NCBI GenBank assembly: GCA_964017125.1
Contig: OZ024908.1
Location: 81,033,499-81,097,498 of the forward strand
DNA from: Flabesymbios commensalis
Taxonomy: Eukaryota; Annelida; Polychaeta; Terebellida; Flabelligeridae
Length of the DNA stretch: 64,000 nt
Direction of reading: 5' to 3'
Both the position numbers and the translations under genes were made by a program. The notes beneath the pieces are model-generated. The model searched no databases. It worked only from the letters and a program-made list of their open reading frames with translations, and was not told where the DNA came from. Shown piece after piece: positions 1 to 10,020 of the stretch (positions are counted from its first letter, which is position 1; every line of letters starts with the position of its first letter).

Positions 1-4
1 TACC

Positions 5-243
5 TGCCGATGGCGCCTGCAAAATTACATGGAAAACGGTTAAGAATTGACATCTGAATTGACGTCTATATCATAATTTTTAAAAATACTCAATCAAATT
101 TCCTACTAACCTTATTGATAACTTTTGAAGTACTTAATCAAACTTCGCCAAATTTACAGGAAAATATCACACTAATGTCATTAATAACTTTTGAAGTACT
201 TAATCAATCTTCGCCAAATTTACAGGACAGTTGCCGTAATACC
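5..243 (+). repeat. Type L long monomer, 239 bp (first of 63)
   Basis: A standard body with AATCATAATTTTTAAAAATAC carries two tandem copies of a 66-bp segment that ends AAATTTACAGG. The second copy starts at: 161, 748, 1681, 2094, 3871, 4631, 5044, 6821, 7581, 8340, 10140, 11421, 12008, 12595, 14916, 15503, 16263, 17717, 18477, 20106, 20866, 22320, 23079, 24186, 25293, 26053, 27160, 28093, 28853, 30307, 30720, 32174, 33628, 34214, 34974, 36081, 37014, 37774, 39228, 40682, 42136, 42723, 44352, 45807, 46393, 46980, 48260, 48673, 50450, 51210, 51969, 52902, 54181, 55114, 56047, 56634, 57567, 58500, 59607, 60540, 61474, 62233 and 63340. Two sub-lineages exist: second copies beginning AAAATATCAC (mostly 0-5, 10, 16, 21, 46-48 and 52-61 kb) and AAAATTTCAC (elsewhere). 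Confidence 0.93.
161..226 (+). repeat. 66-bp internal duplication that makes the long monomer
   Basis: The segment 161-226 repeats the preceding 66 bp (95-160) with scattered changes. Both copies contain TAACTTTTGAAGTACTTAAT and end GCCAAATTTACAGG. Removing one copy leaves a 173-bp monomer, so the long form came from a standard one by a tandem duplication. All 63 long monomers share the same join, so it happened once and was then amplified. Confidence 0.88.
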
Positions 244-417
244 TGCCGATGGCGCCTGCAAAATTACATGGAAAACGGTTGAGAATTGACGTCTGAATTG
301 ACGTCTAAATGAAAAACTTTTAAAAATTCTCAATCAAATTTCACACTATTCTCATTAATAACTTTTGAACTAATTAATGAAACTTCGCCAAATTTACAGG
401 GCAGTTGCCGTAATACC

Positions 418-591
418 TGCCGATGGTGCCTGCAAAATTACATGGAAAACGGTTAAGAATTGACGTCTGAATTGATGTCTGAATGAAAAACTTTTAAAAA
501 TACTCAATCAAATTTCACACTAATCTCATTAATAACTTTTGAAGTAATCAATGAAACTCCGCCAAATTTACAGGGCAGTTGCCGTAATACC
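418..591 (+). repeat. Type A monomer, 174 bp (representative)
   Basis: Order of blocks: G+C-richer head (GCCGATGGTGCCTGC), AAAATTACATGGAAAACGGTT, two 12-bp direct repeats GAATTGACGTCT (the second has a CG-to-TG change here), an A/T-rich run ending ATACTC, CTAATCTC, TAACTTTTGAAGTAATCAATG, a CTCCGCC box, AAATTTACAGG, then GGCAGTTGCC. The last is a near-palindrome, GGCA and TGCC around GT. Type A neighbours types B, C and L in irregular order and is among the most common forms. Confidence 0.9.
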
Positions 592-1043
592 AGCCGATGG
601 TGCCTGCAAAATTACATGGAAAACGGTTAAGAATTGACGTCTGAATTGACGTCTAAATCATAATTTTTAAAAATACTCAATCAAATTTCCTACTAATCTT
701 ATTGATAACTTTTGAAGTACTTAATCAAACTTCGCCAAATTTACAGGAAAATATCACACTAATGTCATTAATAACTTTTGAAGTACTTAATCAATCTTTG
801 CCAAATTTACAGGGCAGTTGCCGTAGTACCTGCCGATGGTGCCTGCAAAATTACATGGAAAACGGTGAGGAATTGACGTCTGAATTGATGTCTGAATGAA
901 AAACTTTTAAAAATACTCAATCAAATTTCACACTAATCTCATTAATAACTTTTGAAGTAATCAATGAAACTCCGCCAAATTTACAGGGCAGTTGCCGTAA
1001 TACCAGCCGATGGTGCCTGCAAAATTACATGGAAAACGGTTAA

Positions 1044-1067
1044 GAATTGACGTCTGAATTGACGTCT
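1044..1067 (+). repeat. Paired 12-bp direct repeat GAATTGACGTCT in each monomer
   Basis: GAATTGACGTCT occurs twice back to back at 1044-1055 and 1056-1067. The same pair is present at this place in nearly every monomer, with rare changes such as GATGTCT, GACATCT or CTCAATTG. Each copy holds the palindrome GACGTC, so most monomers carry two such sites 12 bp apart, roughly one helical turn. TGACGTC resembles the core of CRE/ATF sites. Binding is not shown by the sequence. Confidence 0.85.
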
Positions 1068-1074
1068 AAATGAA

Positions 1075-1162
1075 TAACTTTTGAAATACTTAATCAAATT
1101 TCACACTAATCCCATTAATAACTTTTGAAGTAGTCAATGAAACGTCGACAAATTCACAGGGC
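1075..1162 (+). repeat. 44-bp subrepeat inside the monomer
   Basis: TAACTTTTGAAATACTTAAT at 1075 is related to TAACTTTTGAAGTAGTCAAT at 1119, exactly 44 bp later. In long monomers a third copy follows 66 bp after the second. Long-monomer copies, with TAACTTTTGAAGTACTTAAT, are closest to the first. The AT-rich half of the monomer therefore seems to have grown from a shorter unit. Confidence 0.7.
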
Positions 1163-1177
1163 AGTTGCCGTAGTACC

Positions 1178-1350
1178 AGCCGATGGTGCCTCCAAATTTA
1201 CATGGAAAACGGTTAAGAATTGACGTCTGAATTGACGTCTAAATGAATAACTTTTGAAATACTCAATCAAATTTCACACTAATCTCATTAATAACTTTTG
1301 AAGTAGTCAATGAAACGTCGACAAATTCACAGGGCAGTTGCTGTAGTACT
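1178..1350 (+). repeat. Type B monomer, 173 bp (representative, GTCGAC box)
   Basis: This class differs from type A in linked positions. It has AATAACTTTTGAAATAC in place of the AAAAACTTTTAAAAATAC run, which makes it 1 bp shorter. It has GAAGTAGTCAATG, and it carries AACGTCGACAAATTCACAGG where type A has AACTCCGCCAAATTTACAGG. GTCGAC is a perfect palindrome. Many type B copies also read CCTCCAAATTTACATGG in the head. The linked differences mean type B is an old subfamily and not random drift. Confidence 0.9.
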
Positions 1351-1524
1351 AGCCGATGGTGCCTGCAAAATTACATGGAAAACGGTTGAGAATTGACGTC
1401 TGAATTGACGTCTAAATGAATAATTTTTAAAAATTCTCAATCAAATTTCACACTATTCTCATTAATAACTTTTGAAGTAATCAATGAAACTCCGCCAAAT
1501 TTACAGGGCAGTTGCCGTAATACC
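1351..1524 (+). repeat. Type C monomer, 174 bp (representative, ATTCTC/CTATTCTC)
   Basis: Type C has AAAAATTCTCAATC where type A has AAAAATACTCAATC, and CACACTATTCTCATT where type A has CACACTAATCTCATT. It keeps the CTCCGCC box. In many copies it directly follows a GTTGAGAATT head. Some type C copies in 2.8-41 kb carry AACTTGTGAAG and AGGCCAG instead of AACTTTTGAAG and AGGGCAG, a sub-lineage seen for example near 18,850, 21,590 and 23,800. Confidence 0.85.
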
Positions 1525-1980
1525 AGCCGATGGTGCCTGCAAAATTACATAGAAAACGGTTAAGAATTGACGTCTGAATTGACGTCTAAATCATAATTTT
1601 TAAAAATACTCAATCAAATTTCCTACTAATCTTATTGATAACTTTTGAAGTACTTAATCAAACTTCGCCAAATTTACAGGAAAATATCACACTAATGTCA
1701 TTAATAACTTTTGAAGTACTTAATCAATCTTTGCCAAATTTACAGGGCAGTTGCCGTAATACCTGCCGATGGTGCCTGCAAAATTACATGGAAAACGGTT
1801 GAGAATTGACGTCTGAATTGACGTCTAAATGAAAAACTTTTAAAAATACTCAATCAAATTTCACACTAATCTCATTAATAACTTTTGAAGTAATCAATGA
1901 AACTCCGCCAAATTTACAGGGCAGTTGCCGTAATACCAGCCGATGGTGCCTGCAAAATTACATGGGAAACGGTTAAGAAT

Positions 1981-1988
1981 TGACGTCA
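1981..1988. other. Perfect TGACGTCA palindrome, CRE-like
   Basis: The usual TGACGTCT here reads TGACGTCA, the full consensus CRE/ATF palindrome. The same change is at 4931-4938 and 48560-48567, at the same place in the 2,950-bp unit. It is one inherited base change; a role in binding is not shown. Confidence 0.6.
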
Positions 1989-2870
1989 GAATTGACGTCT
2001 AAATCATAATTTTTAAAAATACTCAATTAAATTTCCTACTAATCTTATTGATAACTTTTGAAGTACTTAATCAAACTTCGCCAAATTTACAGGAAAATTT
2101 CACACTAATGTCATCAATAACTTTTGAAGTACTTAAACAATCTTGGCCAAATTTACAGGGCAGTTGCCGTAGTACCTGCCGATGGTGCCTGCAAAATTAC
2201 ATGGAAAACGGTTGAGAATTGACGTCTGAATTGACGTCTAAATGAATAACTTTTAAAAATTCTCAATCAAATTTCACACTATTCTCATTAATAACTTTTG
2301 AAGTAATCAATGAAACTCCGCCAAATTTACAGGGCAGTTGCCTTAATACCTGCCGATGGCGTCTGCAAAATTACATGACAAACGGTTAAGAATTGACGTC
2401 TGCATTGACGTCGAAATGAATAACTTTTGAAATACTTAATCAAGTTTCACACTAATCTCATTAATAACTTTTGAAGTAGTCAATGACACGTCGACAAATT
2501 CACAGGGCAGTTGCCGTAGTACCAGCCGATGGTGCCTGCAAATTTACATGGAAAACGGTTAAGATTTGACGTCTGAATTGACGTCTAAATGAATAACTTT
2601 TGAAATACTCAATCAAATTTCACACTAATCTCATTATTAACTTTTGAAGTAGTCAATGAAACGTCGACAAATTCACAGGGCAGTTGCCGTCGTACTAGCC
2701 GATAGTGCCTGCAAAATCACATGGAAAACGGTTGAGAATTGACGTCTGAATTGACGTCTAAATGAATAATTTTTAAAAATTCTCAATCAAATTTCACACT
2801 ATTCTCATTAATAACTTGTGAAGTAATCAATGAGACTCCGCCAAATTTACAGGCCAGTTGCCGTAATACC

Positions 2871-3044
2871 TGCCGATGGTGCCTGCAAAATTACATGGAA
2901 AACGGTGAGGAATTGACGTCTGAATTGACGTCTAATTGAAAAACTTTTAAAAATACTCAATCAAATTTCACACTAATCTCATTAATAACTTTTGTAGTAA
3001 TAAATGAAACTCCGCCAAATTTACAGGGCAGTTGCCGTAATACC
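2871..3044 (+). repeat. Type D monomer, 174 bp (representative, TGTAGTAATAAATG)
   Basis: Type D matches type A up to CATTAATAACTTTTG and then reads TAGTAATAAATGAAAC instead of AAGTAATCAATGAAAC. In the 11.8-13.0 kb trimer and near 24.6, 34.0, 42.5 and 43.1 kb it also has CTCCACC for CTCCGCC. It recurs about once per higher-order unit between 21 and 41 kb and helps align those units. Confidence 0.85.
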
Positions 3045-3217
3045 AGCCGATGGTGCCTGCAAAATCACATGGAAAACGGTTAAGAATTGACGTCTGAATT
3101 GACGTCTAAATGAAAAACTTTTGAAATACTCAATCAAATTTCACACTAATCTCATTAATAACTTTTGAAGTAGTCAATGAAACGTCGACAAATTCACAGG
3201 GCAGTTTCCGTAGTACT

Positions 3218-3367
3218 AGCCGATGGTGCCTGCAAAATTACATGGAAAACGGTTGAGAATTGACGTCTGAATTGATGTCTGAATGAAAAACTTTTAAAAA
3301 TACTCAATCAAATTTTGAAGTAGTCAATGAAACGTCGACAAATTCACAGGGCAGTTGCCGTAATACC
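3218..3367 (+). repeat. 150-bp deletion monomer
   Basis: This monomer lacks 24 bp between CAATCAAATTT and TGAAGTAGTCAATG. The join lies in a run of T that both sides share, so slippage or microhomology joining is likely. It recurs only at 6168-6317 and 49797-49946, always at the same place in the 2,950-bp higher-order unit, and so marks that unit. Confidence 0.9.
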
Positions 3368-4231
3368 TGCAGATGGTGCCCGCAAAATCACATGGAAAAC
3401 GGTTAAGAATTGACGTCTGAATTGACGTCTAAATGAAAAACTTTGGAAATACTCAATCAAATTTCACACTGATCTCATTAATAACTTTTGAAGTAGTCAA
3501 TGAAACGTCGACAAATTCACAGGGCAGTTGCCGTAGTACTAGCCGATGGTGCCTGCAATATTACATGGAAAACGGTTGAGAATTGACGTCTGAATTGACG
3601 TCTGAATGAAAAACTTTTAAAAATACTCAATCAAATTTCACACTAATCTCATTAATAACTTTTGAAGTAATCAATGAAACTCCGCCAAATTTACAGGGCA
3701 GTTGCCGTAATACCTGCCGATGGTGCCTGCAAAATTACATGGAAAACGGTTAAGAATTGACGTCTGAATTGACGTCTAAATCATAATTTTTAAAAATACT
3801 CAATCAAATTTCCTACTAATCTTATTGATAACTTTTGAAGTACTTAATCAAACTTCGCCAAATTTACAGGAAAATTTCACACTAATGTCATCAATAACTT
3901 TTGAAGTACTTAAACAATCTTCGCCAAATTTACAGGGCCGTTGCCGTAGTACCTGCCGATGGTGCCTGCAAAATTACATGGAAAACGGTTGAGAATTGAC
4001 GTCTGAATTGACGTCTAAATGAATAACTTTTCAAAATTCTCTATCAAATTTCACACTATTCTCATTAATAACTTTTGAAGTAATCAATGAAACTCCGCCA
4101 AATTTACAGGGCAGTTGCCGTAATACCTGCCGATGGTGCCTGCAAGATTACATGGAAAACGGTTAAGAATTGACGTCTGAATTGACGTCTAAATGAAAAA
4201 CTTTGGAAATACTCAATCAAATTTCACACTG

Positions 4232-7181
4232 ATCTCATTAATAACTTTTGAAGTAGTCAATGAAACGTCGACAAATTCACAGGGCAGTTGCTGTAGTACT
4301 AGCCGATGGTGCCTGCAAAATTACATGGAAAACGGTTGAGAATTGACGTCTGAATTGACGTCTAAATGAATAATTTTTAAAAATTCTCAATCAAATTTCA
4401 CACTATTCTCATTAATAACTTTTGAAGTAATCAATGAAACTCCGCCAAATTTACAGGGCAGTTGCCGTAATACCAGCCGATGGTGCCTGCAAAATTACAT
4501 AGAAAACGGTTAAGAATTGACGTCTGAATTGACGTCTAAATCATAATTTTTAAAAATACTCAATCAAATTTCCTACTAATCTTATTGATAACTTTTGAAG
4601 TACTTAATCAAACTTCGCCAAATTTACAGGAAAATATCACACTAATGTCATTAATAACTTTTGAAGTACTTAATCAATCTTTGCCAAATTTACAGGGCAG
4701 TTGCCGTAATACCTGCCGATGGTGCCTGCAAAATTACATGAAAAACGGTTGAGAATTGACGTCTGAATTGACGTCTAAATGAAAAACTTTTAAAAATACT
4801 CAATCAAATTTCACACTAATCTCATTAATAACTTTTGAAGTAATCAATGAAACTCCGCCAAATTTACAGGGCAGTTGCCGTAATACCAGCCGATGGTGCC
4901 TGCAAAATTACATGGGAAACGGTTAAGAATTGACGTCAGAATTGACGTCTAAATCATAATTTTTAAAAATACTCAATTAAATTTCCTACTAATCTTATTG
5001 ATAACTTTTGAAGTACTTAATCAAACTTCGCCAAATTTACAGGAAAATTTCACACTAATGTCATCAATAACTTTTGAAGTACTTAAACAATCTTGGCCAA
5101 ATTTACAGGGCAGTTGCCGTAGTACCTGCCGATGGTGCCTGCAAAATTACATGGAAAACGGTTGAGAATTGACGTCTGAATTGACGTCTAAATGAATAAC
5201 TTTTAAAAATTCTCAATCAAATTTCACACTATTCTCATTAATAACTTTTGAAGTAATCAATGAAACTCCGCCAAATTTACAGGGCAGTTGCCTTAATACC
5301 TGCCGATGGCGTCTGCAAAATTACATGACAAACGGTTAAGAATTGACGTCTGCATTGACGTCGAAATGAATAACTTTTGAAATACTTAATCAAGTTTCAC
5401 ACTAATCTCATTAATAACTTTTGAAGTAGTCAATGACACGTCGACAAATTCACAGGGCAGTTGCCGTAGTACCAGCCGATGGTGCCTGCAAATTTACATG
5501 GAAAACGGTTAAGATTTGACGTCTGAATTGACGTCTAAATGAATAACTTTTGAAATACTCAATCAAATTTCACACTAATCTCATTATTAACTTTTGAAGT
5601 AGTCAATGAAACGTCGACAAATTCACAGGGCAGTTGCCGTCGTACTAGCCGATAGTGCCTGCAAAATCACATGGAAAACGGTTGAGAATTGACGTCTGAA
5701 TTGACGTCTAAATGAATAATTTTTAAAAATTCTCAATCAAATTTCACACTATTCTCATTAATAACTTGTGAAGTAATCAATGAGACTCCGCCAAATTTAC
5801 AGGCCAGTTGCCGTAATACCTGCCGATGGTGCCTGCAAAATTACATGGAAAACGGTGAGGAATTGACGTCTGAATTGACGTCTAAATGAAAAACTTTTAA
5901 AAATACTCAATCAAATTTCACACTAATCTCATTAATAACTTTTGTAGTAATAAATGAAACTCCGCCAAATTTACAGGGCAGTTGCCGTAATACCAGCCGA
6001 TGGTGCCTGCAAAATCACATGGAAAACGGTTAAGAATTGACGTCTGAATTGACGTCTAAATGAAAAACTTTTGAAATACTCAATCAAATTTCACACTAAT
6101 CTCATTAATAACTTTTGAAGTAGTCAATGAAACGTCGACAAATTCACAGGGCAGTTTCCGTAGTACTAGCCGATGGTGCCTGCAAAATTACATGGAAAAC
6201 GGTTGAGAATTGACGTCTGAATTGATGTCTGAATGAAAAACTTTTAAAAATACTCAATCAAATTTTGAAGTAGTCAATGAAACGTCGACAAATTCACAGG
6301 GCAGTTGCCGTAATACCTGCAGATGGTGCCCGCAAAATCACATGGAAAACGGTTAAGAATTGACGTCTGAATTGACGTCTAAATGAAAAACTTTGGAAAT
6401 ACTCAATCAAATTTCACACTGATCTCATTAATAACTTTTGAAGTAGTCAATGAAACGTCGACAAATTCACAGGGCAGTTGCCGTAGTACTAGCCGATGGT
6501 GCCTGCAATATTACATGGAAAACGGTTGAGAATTGACGTCTGAATTGACGTCTGAATAAAAAACTTTTAAAAATACTCAATCAAATTTCACACTAATCTC
6601 ATTAATAACTTTTGAAGTAATCAATGAAACTCCGCCAAATTTACAGGGCAGTTGCCGTAATACCTGCCGATGGTGCCTGCAAAATTACATGGAAAACGGT
6701 TAAGAATTGACGTCTGAATTGACGTCTAAATCATAATTTTTAAAAATACTCAATCAAATTTCCTACTAATCTTATTGATAACTTTTGAAGTACTTAATCA
6801 AACTTCGCCAAATTTACAGGAAAATTTCACACTAATGTCATCAATAACTTTTGAAGTACTTAAACAATCTTCGCCAAATTTACAGGGCCGTTGCCGTAGT
6901 ACCTGCCGATGGTGCCTGCAAAATTACATGGAAAACGGTTGAGAATTGACGTCTGAATTGACGTCTAAATGAATAACTTTTCAAAATTCTCTATCAAATT
7001 TCACACTATTCTCATTAATAACTTTTGAAGTAATCAATGAAACTCCGCCAAATTTACAGGGCAGTTGCCGTAATACCTGCCGATGGTGCCTGCAAGATTA
7101 CATGGAAAACGGTTAAGAATTGACGTCTGAATTGACGTCTAAATGAAAAACTTTGGAAATACTCAATCAAATTTCACACTG
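4232..7181 (+). repeat. 2,950-bp higher-order unit, tandem copy 2
   Basis: This is a second copy of the unit directly upstream, about 99.9% identical by eye. Homology at this offset ends at 7239/7240, where GGCAGTTG becomes GGCAGTTT. Block B has a single copy of this unit, so the tandem duplication in block A is probably younger than the A/B duplication, unless block B lost a copy. Confidence 0.92.
6168..6317 (+). repeat. 150-bp deletion monomer, copy 2
   Basis: Same 24-bp deletion and flanks as the copy 2,950 bp upstream at 3218. It lies inside the second tandem copy of the 16-monomer unit and so was copied together with it. Confidence 0.9.
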
Positions 7182-8596
7182 ATCTCATTAATAACTTTTG
7201 AAGTAGTCAATGAAACGTCGACAAATTCACAGGGCAGTTTCCGTAGTACTAGCCGATGGTGCCTGCAAAATTACATGGAAAACGGTTGAGAATTGACGTC
7301 TGAATTTATGTCTGAATGAAAAACTTTTAAAAATACTCAATCAAATTTCACACTAATCTCATTAATAACTTTTGAAGTAATCAATGAAACTCCGCCAAAT
7401 TTACAGGGCAGTTGCCGTAATACCAGCCGATGGTGCCTGCAAAATTACATGGAAAACGGTTAAGAATTGACGTCTGAATTGACGTCTAAATCATAATTTT
7501 TAAAAATACTCAATCAAATTTCCTACTAATCTTATTGATAACTTTTGAAGTACTTAATCAAACTTCGCCAAATTTACAGGAAAATTTCAAACTAATGTCA
7601 TCAATAACTTTTGAAGTACTTAAACAATCTTCGCCAAATTTACAGGGCAGTTGCCGTAGTACCTGCAGATGGTGCCTGCAAAATTACATGGAAAACGGTT
7701 GAGAATTGACGTCTGAATTGACGTCTAAATGAATAACTTTTAAAAATTCTCAATCAAATTTCACACTATTCTCATTAATAACTTTTGAAGTAATCAATGA
7801 AACTCCGCCAAATTTACAGGGCAGTTGCCGTAATACCTGCCGATGGTGCCTGCAAAATTACATGAAAAACGGTTAAGAATTGACGTCTGAATTGACGTCT
7901 AAATGAATAACTTTTGAAATACTTAATCAAATTTCACAATAATCTCATTAATAACTTTTGAAGTAGTCAATGCAACGTCGACAAATTCACAGGGCAGTTG
8001 CCGTAGTACCAGCCGATGGTGCCTCCAAATTTACATGGAAAACGGTTAAGAATTGACGTCTGAATTGACGTCTAAATGAATAACTTTTGAAATACTCAAT
8101 CAAATTTCACACTAATCTCATTAATAACTTTTGAAGTAATCAATGAAACTCCGCCAAATTTACAGGGCAGTTGCCGTAATACCAGCCGATGGTGCCTGCA
8201 AAATTACATAGAAAACAGTTAAGAATTGACGTCTGAATTGACGTCTAAATCATAATTTTTAAAAATACTCAATCAAATTTCCTACTAATCTTATTGATAA
8301 CTTTTGAAGTACTTAATCAAACTTCGCCAAATTTACAGGAAAATTTCACACTAATGTCATCAATAACTTTTGAAGTACTTAAACAATCTTCGCCAAATTC
8401 ACAGGGCAGTTGCCGTAGTACCTGCCGATGGTGCCTGCAAAATTACATGGAAAACGGTTGAGAATTGACGTCTGAATTGACGTCTAAATGAAAAACTTTT
8501 AAAAATTCTCAATCAAATTTCACACTATTCTCATTAATAACTTTTGAAGTAATCAATGAAACTCCGCCAAATTTACAGGGCAGTTGCCGTAATACC

Positions 8597-8769
8597 AGCC
8601 GATGGTGCCTGCAAAATTACATAGAAAACGGTTAAGAATTGACGTCTGAATTGACGTCTAAATCATAACTTTTAAAAATTCTCAATCAAATTTCACACTA
8701 TTCTCATTAATAACTTTTGAAGTAATCAATGAAACTCCGCCAAATTTACAGGGCAGTTGCCGTAATACC
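8597..8769 (+). repeat. Chimeric monomer, L-type left end joined to type C right end
   Basis: The monomer begins like a long one (AAATCATAA) but continues CTTTTAAAAATTCTC and CTATTCTC as in type C, with no 66-bp duplication, giving 173 bp. Block B lacks a monomer here. It is best read as the product of an exchange between an L and a C monomer. Confidence 0.8.
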
Positions 8770-8806
8770 TGCCGATGGTGCCTGCAAAATTACATGGAAA
8801 ACGGTT

Positions 8807-10020
8807 GAGAATTGACGTCTCAATTGACGTCTAAATGAATAACTTTTGAAATACTTAATCAAATTTCACACTAATCTCATTAATAACTTTTGAAGTAGTC
8901 AAAGAAACGTCGACAAATTCACAGGGCAGTTGCCGTAGTACCAGCCGATGGTGCCTCCAAATTTACATGGAAAACGGTTAAGAATTGACGTCTGAATTGA
9001 CGTCTAAATGAATAACTTTTGAAATACTCAATCAAATTTCACACTAATCTCATTAATAACTTTTGAAGTAGTCAATGAAACGTCGACAAATTCACAGGGC
9101 TGTTGCTGTAGTACTAGCCGATGGTGCCTGCAAAATTACATGGAAAACGGTTGAGAATTGACGTCTGAATTGACGTCTAAATGAATAACTTTTAAAAATT
9201 CTCAATCAAATTTCACACTATTCTCATTAATAACTTTTGAAGTAATCAATGAAACTCCGCCAAATTTACAGGGCAGTTGCCGTAATACCAGCCGATGGTG
9301 CCTGCAAAATTACATAGAAAACGGTTGAGAATTGACGTCTGAAATGACGTCTAAATGAAAAACTTTTAAAAATTCTCAATCAAATTTCACACTATTCTCA
9401 TTATTAACTTTTGAAGTAATCAAAGAAACTCCGCCAAATTTACAGGGCAGTTGCCGTAATACCTGCAGATGGTGCCTGCAAAATTACATGGAAAACGGTT
9501 GAGAATTGACGTCTGAATTGACGTCTAAATGAATAACTTTTGAAATACTTAATCAAATTTCACACTAATCTCATTAATAACTTTTGAAGTAGTCAAAGAA
9601 ACGTCGACAAATTCACAGGGCAGTTGCCGTAGTACCAGCCGATGGTGCCTCCAAATTTACATGGAAAACGGTTAAGAATTGACGTCTGAATTGACGTCTA
9701 AATGAATAACTTTTGAAATACTCAATCAAATTTCACACTAATCTCATTAATAACTTTTGAAGTAGTCAATGAAACGTCGACAAATTCACAGGGCTGTTGC
9801 TGTAGTACTAGCCGATGGTGCCTGCAAAATTACATGGAAAACGGTTGAGAATTGACGTCTGAATTGACGTCTAAATGAATAACTTTTAAAAATTCTCAAT
9901 CAAATTTCACACTATTCTCATTAATAACTTTTGAAGTAATCAATGAAACTCCGCCAAATTTACAGGGCAGTTGCCGTAATACCAGCCGATGGTGCCTGCA
10001 AAATTACATAGAAAACGGTT
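8807..10020 (+). repeat. 694-bp period segment, a 933-bp unit that lost its long monomer
   Basis: Sequence from about 8.8 to 9.33 kb returns 694 bp later (GAGAATTGAC at 8807 and 9501). The marker GAAATGACGTC at 9341 returns at 10274, 933 bp later, the same period as in 54-59 kb. The two periods differ by exactly 239 bp. The first copy joins ATAGAAAACGG straight to TTGAGAATTGACG...GAAATGACG, missing the long monomer present before 10,201. Confidence 0.75.

Larger units (their letters stand above)
1282..4231 (+). repeat. 2,950-bp higher-order unit (16 monomers), tandem copy 1
   Basis: Homology at a fixed offset of 2,950 bp runs from 1282 to 7239. The unit holds 16 monomers: three long (second copies at 1681, 2094 and 3871), one 150-bp deletion monomer and 12 of standard length. 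Line-by-line reading found three differences from the next copy: 1791 G/A, 2936 T/A and 3608 G/A. Rare features such as CCTTAATACC, GATAGTGCC and GCCCGCAAAATC are shared by both copies. Confidence 0.92.

Noticed and set aside
702-899. 65-codon open frame in a long monomer, also at 20820-21017 and 46934-47131
   Set aside because: It is open only because these three monomers have GGTGAGGAATTG in place of GGTTGAGAATTG, which removes a stop. The frame is just satellite sequence with its internal repeat (ITFEVLNQ twice), and no similar frame is kept open in the other 60 long monomers. No coding function is supported.
1071-1100. TATA-like promoter in the A/T-rich run (CTTTTAAAAATAC)
   Set aside because: It is part of every monomer and is expected by chance in sequence this A/T-rich; nothing downstream looks like a gene. 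Satellite transcription is possible but not visible here.
4232-7181. Assembly artefact as the explanation for the near-identical 2,950-bp copy
   Set aside because: Not excluded, but three base differences between copies argue against a simple duplicated contig. Spanning reads are needed to settle it.
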